A stretch of 13,798 nt of DNA, taken from NCBI GenBank assembly GCA_009705075.1, contig WLCY01000001.1, positions 1 through 13,798 of the forward strand, written 5' to 3'. Source of the DNA: Actinomycetota bacterium (GTDB taxonomy: Bacteria; Actinomycetota; Actinomycetes; Nanopelagicales; Nanopelagicaceae). The position numbers were made by a program, and so were the translations under genes. The notes under the pieces were generated by a model. That model made no database searches and had not been told where the DNA came from. It saw nothing but the letters and a program-made list of their open reading frames with translations. Positions 12,664 through 13,798 of the stretch are shown here, in pieces; the stretch's first letter is position 1; each line of letters opens with the position of its first letter.

Positions 12664-13798
12664 TGGCCACAAAGCAAAGTATTTCTCCGAAGAAAATTCG
12701 AATTGCCGCACTCTTAGCAGTCATGGGGCCCGGAGTTATTGCTGGGCTATCCGATGATGATCCCGCAGGTATTACCACTTACTCCGTACTTGGTGCGAAG
12801 TATGGTTACCAACTTCTCTGGGTTTTAGTTGCCTCAACTGCGGCGCTAATCATTTTCCAAGATCTCGGTGCGCGAATTGGAGTCGTAACTCGTCAAGGAA
12901 TGATTGGTTTAATTCGCCAAAAATATGGTGCAAGATCTGGAACCTTAAGTGCCGGCGCACTTATTCTGGCAAACATTGGAACCATGACTGCGGAATTTGC
13001 AGGTATCGCGGCGGCTGGCCAACTTTTTGGCGTAAGTAAATATGTTTCTGTGCCAATTGCCGCACTGCTCGTTTCATTTCTAGTGCTTCGGAATTCTTTC
13101 TCTAGAGTGGAGAAAATATTCTTCCTGATTTCAGGTGTATTCATCGCCTATGTTATTGCTGGGTTTATGTCGCATCCTGATTGGGGAAGTGCGCTTCATG
13201 GAGCAGTTGTTCCGAGCATGCCATTCACGCAAGATGCCGTTTTTATCGCCACTGCGACTTTTGGTACAACTTTGGCGCCTTGGGGATTGGCATTTATTCA
13301 ATCGTATGCTGTAGATAAACGTTTAACGCGTGATGATTTAAAACTTCTTCGAGTAGATGTCTGGACTGGATCAATTCTTACTGGAGTTATCGGCTTCTTT
13401 GTTGTTGTCACATGCGCCGCAACTCTTAATAAAAATGGAATTCAAATTAATGACGCGGCAGATGCAGCAAAAGCCTTAGAACCGCTTGCAGGCACGCTCG
13501 CTAAAGAGCTATTTGCTATTGGTTTGATTGGAGCAGCGCTTCTTGCCGCTTCGATATTGCCGCTATCAACAGCTTATTCCGTAAGCGACCTAACAGGTAG
13601 ACCTGCAGCTCTCGATGACTCGCCAAGAGAAGCACCACTCTTCTATGCAACATTTGCCGTCATAACAACGCTTAGCGCGATTTTGATTTTAATTCCAGGG
13701 GCGCCACTAATTAAGATTTTAGTTTTTACCCAGATTTTGAATGCAGTTTTGCTCCTTCCGCTACTTATATATATGTATGGAATATCAAGAGATGAACG
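12663..13798 (+). CDS. Nramp-family divalent metal transporter, atypical metal site (3' end outside window)
   Basis: From the ATG at 12663 (1-bp overlap with the preceding TAA) the frame is open to the right edge, giving 378 residues without a stop. At least nine hydrophobic segments are visible. The Nramp core is recognisable from GPGVIAGLSDDDPAGITTYS (22-41), which holds the TM1 metal motif, through FQDLGARIGVVTRQGMIGLI (65-84), to FGTTLAPWGLAFIQSYAVDK (200-219), which holds the TM6 motif. Classical Mn/Fe transporters have Asp-Pro-Gly-Asn in TM1 and Met-Pro-His in TM6. Here these read Asp33-Pro-Ala-Gly36 and Ala205-Pro-Trp207, so the Asn and the soft Met ligand are lost. This resembles the Nramp-related subgroup linked to Mg2+ transport, but I cannot prove membership. 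Coupling to the MgtE-N/CBS gene supports a Mg2+ link. The last residues and any downstream partner are not visible. Confidence 0.88.
   Translation, partial: MATKQSISPKKIRIAALLAVMGPGVIAGLSDDDPAGITTYSVLGAKYGYQLLWVLVASTAALIIFQDLGARIGVVTRQGMIGLIRQKYGARSGTLSAGALILANIGTMTAEFAGIAAAGQLFGVSKYVSVPIAALLVSFLVLRNSFSRVEKIFFLISGVFIAYVIAGFMSHPDWGSALHGAVVPSMPFTQDAVFIATATFGTTLAPWGLAFIQSYAVDKRLTRDDLKLLRVDVWTGSILTGVIGFFVVVTCAATLNKNGIQINDAADAAKALEPLAGTLAKELFAIGLIGAALLAASILPLSTAYSVSDLTGRPAALDDSPREAPLFYATFAVITTLSAILILIPGAPLIKILVFTQILNAVLLLPLLIYMYGISRDE

Noticed and set aside
12893..13144. 83-codon open frame on the minus strand
   Set aside because: Antisense to membrane helices of the Nramp-like gene, whose frame is continuous to the window end.
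1..13798. Mobile elements, CRISPR arrays, tRNA or rRNA genes, prophage or plasmid features
   Set aside because: No transposase or integrase frame, no regularly spaced repeats, and no RNA gene-like sequence recognised; nearly every base belongs to ordinary chromosomal genes.

Overview
The window looks like a compact chromosomal segment from a low-GC, streamlined actinobacterium. The freshwater Nanopelagicales/acI group is my best guess; this is inference, since no 16S or marker search was possible. The protein families are actinobacterial: the mycobacterial type of DapD, DUF3117, and a soluble PRC-barrel/MgtE-N/CBS protein. Codon use is nevertheless A/T-leaning, intergenic gaps are all under 100 bp, many genes overlap by 1-4 bp, and there are no mobile elements, CRISPR arrays, tRNAs or rRNAs.

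Layout. (1) Positions 1-633: the C-terminal part of an MFS transporter, cut by the left edge. (2) 639-2346, minus strand: a UDP-glucose dehydrogenase followed by an overlapping small CoA-binding protein. (3) 2387-4545, plus strand: a family 2 glycosyltransferase coupled by ATGA overlap to a secreted SpoIID/LytB-type protein. With the UDP-sugar dehydrogenase this suggests a cell-surface polysaccharide or envelope patch. (4) 4542-5459, minus strand: dapD of the lysine/diaminopimelate pathway, sharing its stop codon with the SpoIID-like gene. (5) 5505-13798, plus strand: LOG-family protein, a 61-aa stand-alone sigma region 4-like protein, DUF3117 (59 aa), pepA, an O-methyltransferase, an HtrA-like protease, tatB, mrp, a PRC/MgtE-N/CBS protein, and an Nramp-family transporter cut by the right edge.

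From dapD onward the order resembles, from memory, the Mycobacterium tuberculosis stretch Rv1201c-Rv1232c: dapD, LOG protein Rv1205, DUF3117 Rv1211, methyltransferase Rv1220c, sigE, rseA, htrA, tatB, mrp, Rv1232c. The sigE/rseA pair that would sit between methyltransferase and htrA is absent, and a region-4-only sigma-like peptide sits further upstream.

The most striking non-coding signal is repeated. Seven gene starts carry a TANNNT -10-like hexamer exactly 6 or 7 nt upstream of the ATG, the arrangement expected for leaderless transcription. Internal genes instead start by ATGA or TAATG coupling, and only the DUF3117 gene has a textbook Shine-Dalgarno. A 14-bp word (13/14 identical) also occurs in both divergent intergenic regions. 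The most interesting protein-level observation is the right-end pair: a soluble protein with the gating domains of the Mg2+ channel MgtE, translationally coupled to an Nramp-like transporter whose metal-site motifs depart from the Mn/Fe type. This may be a magnesium transport module.
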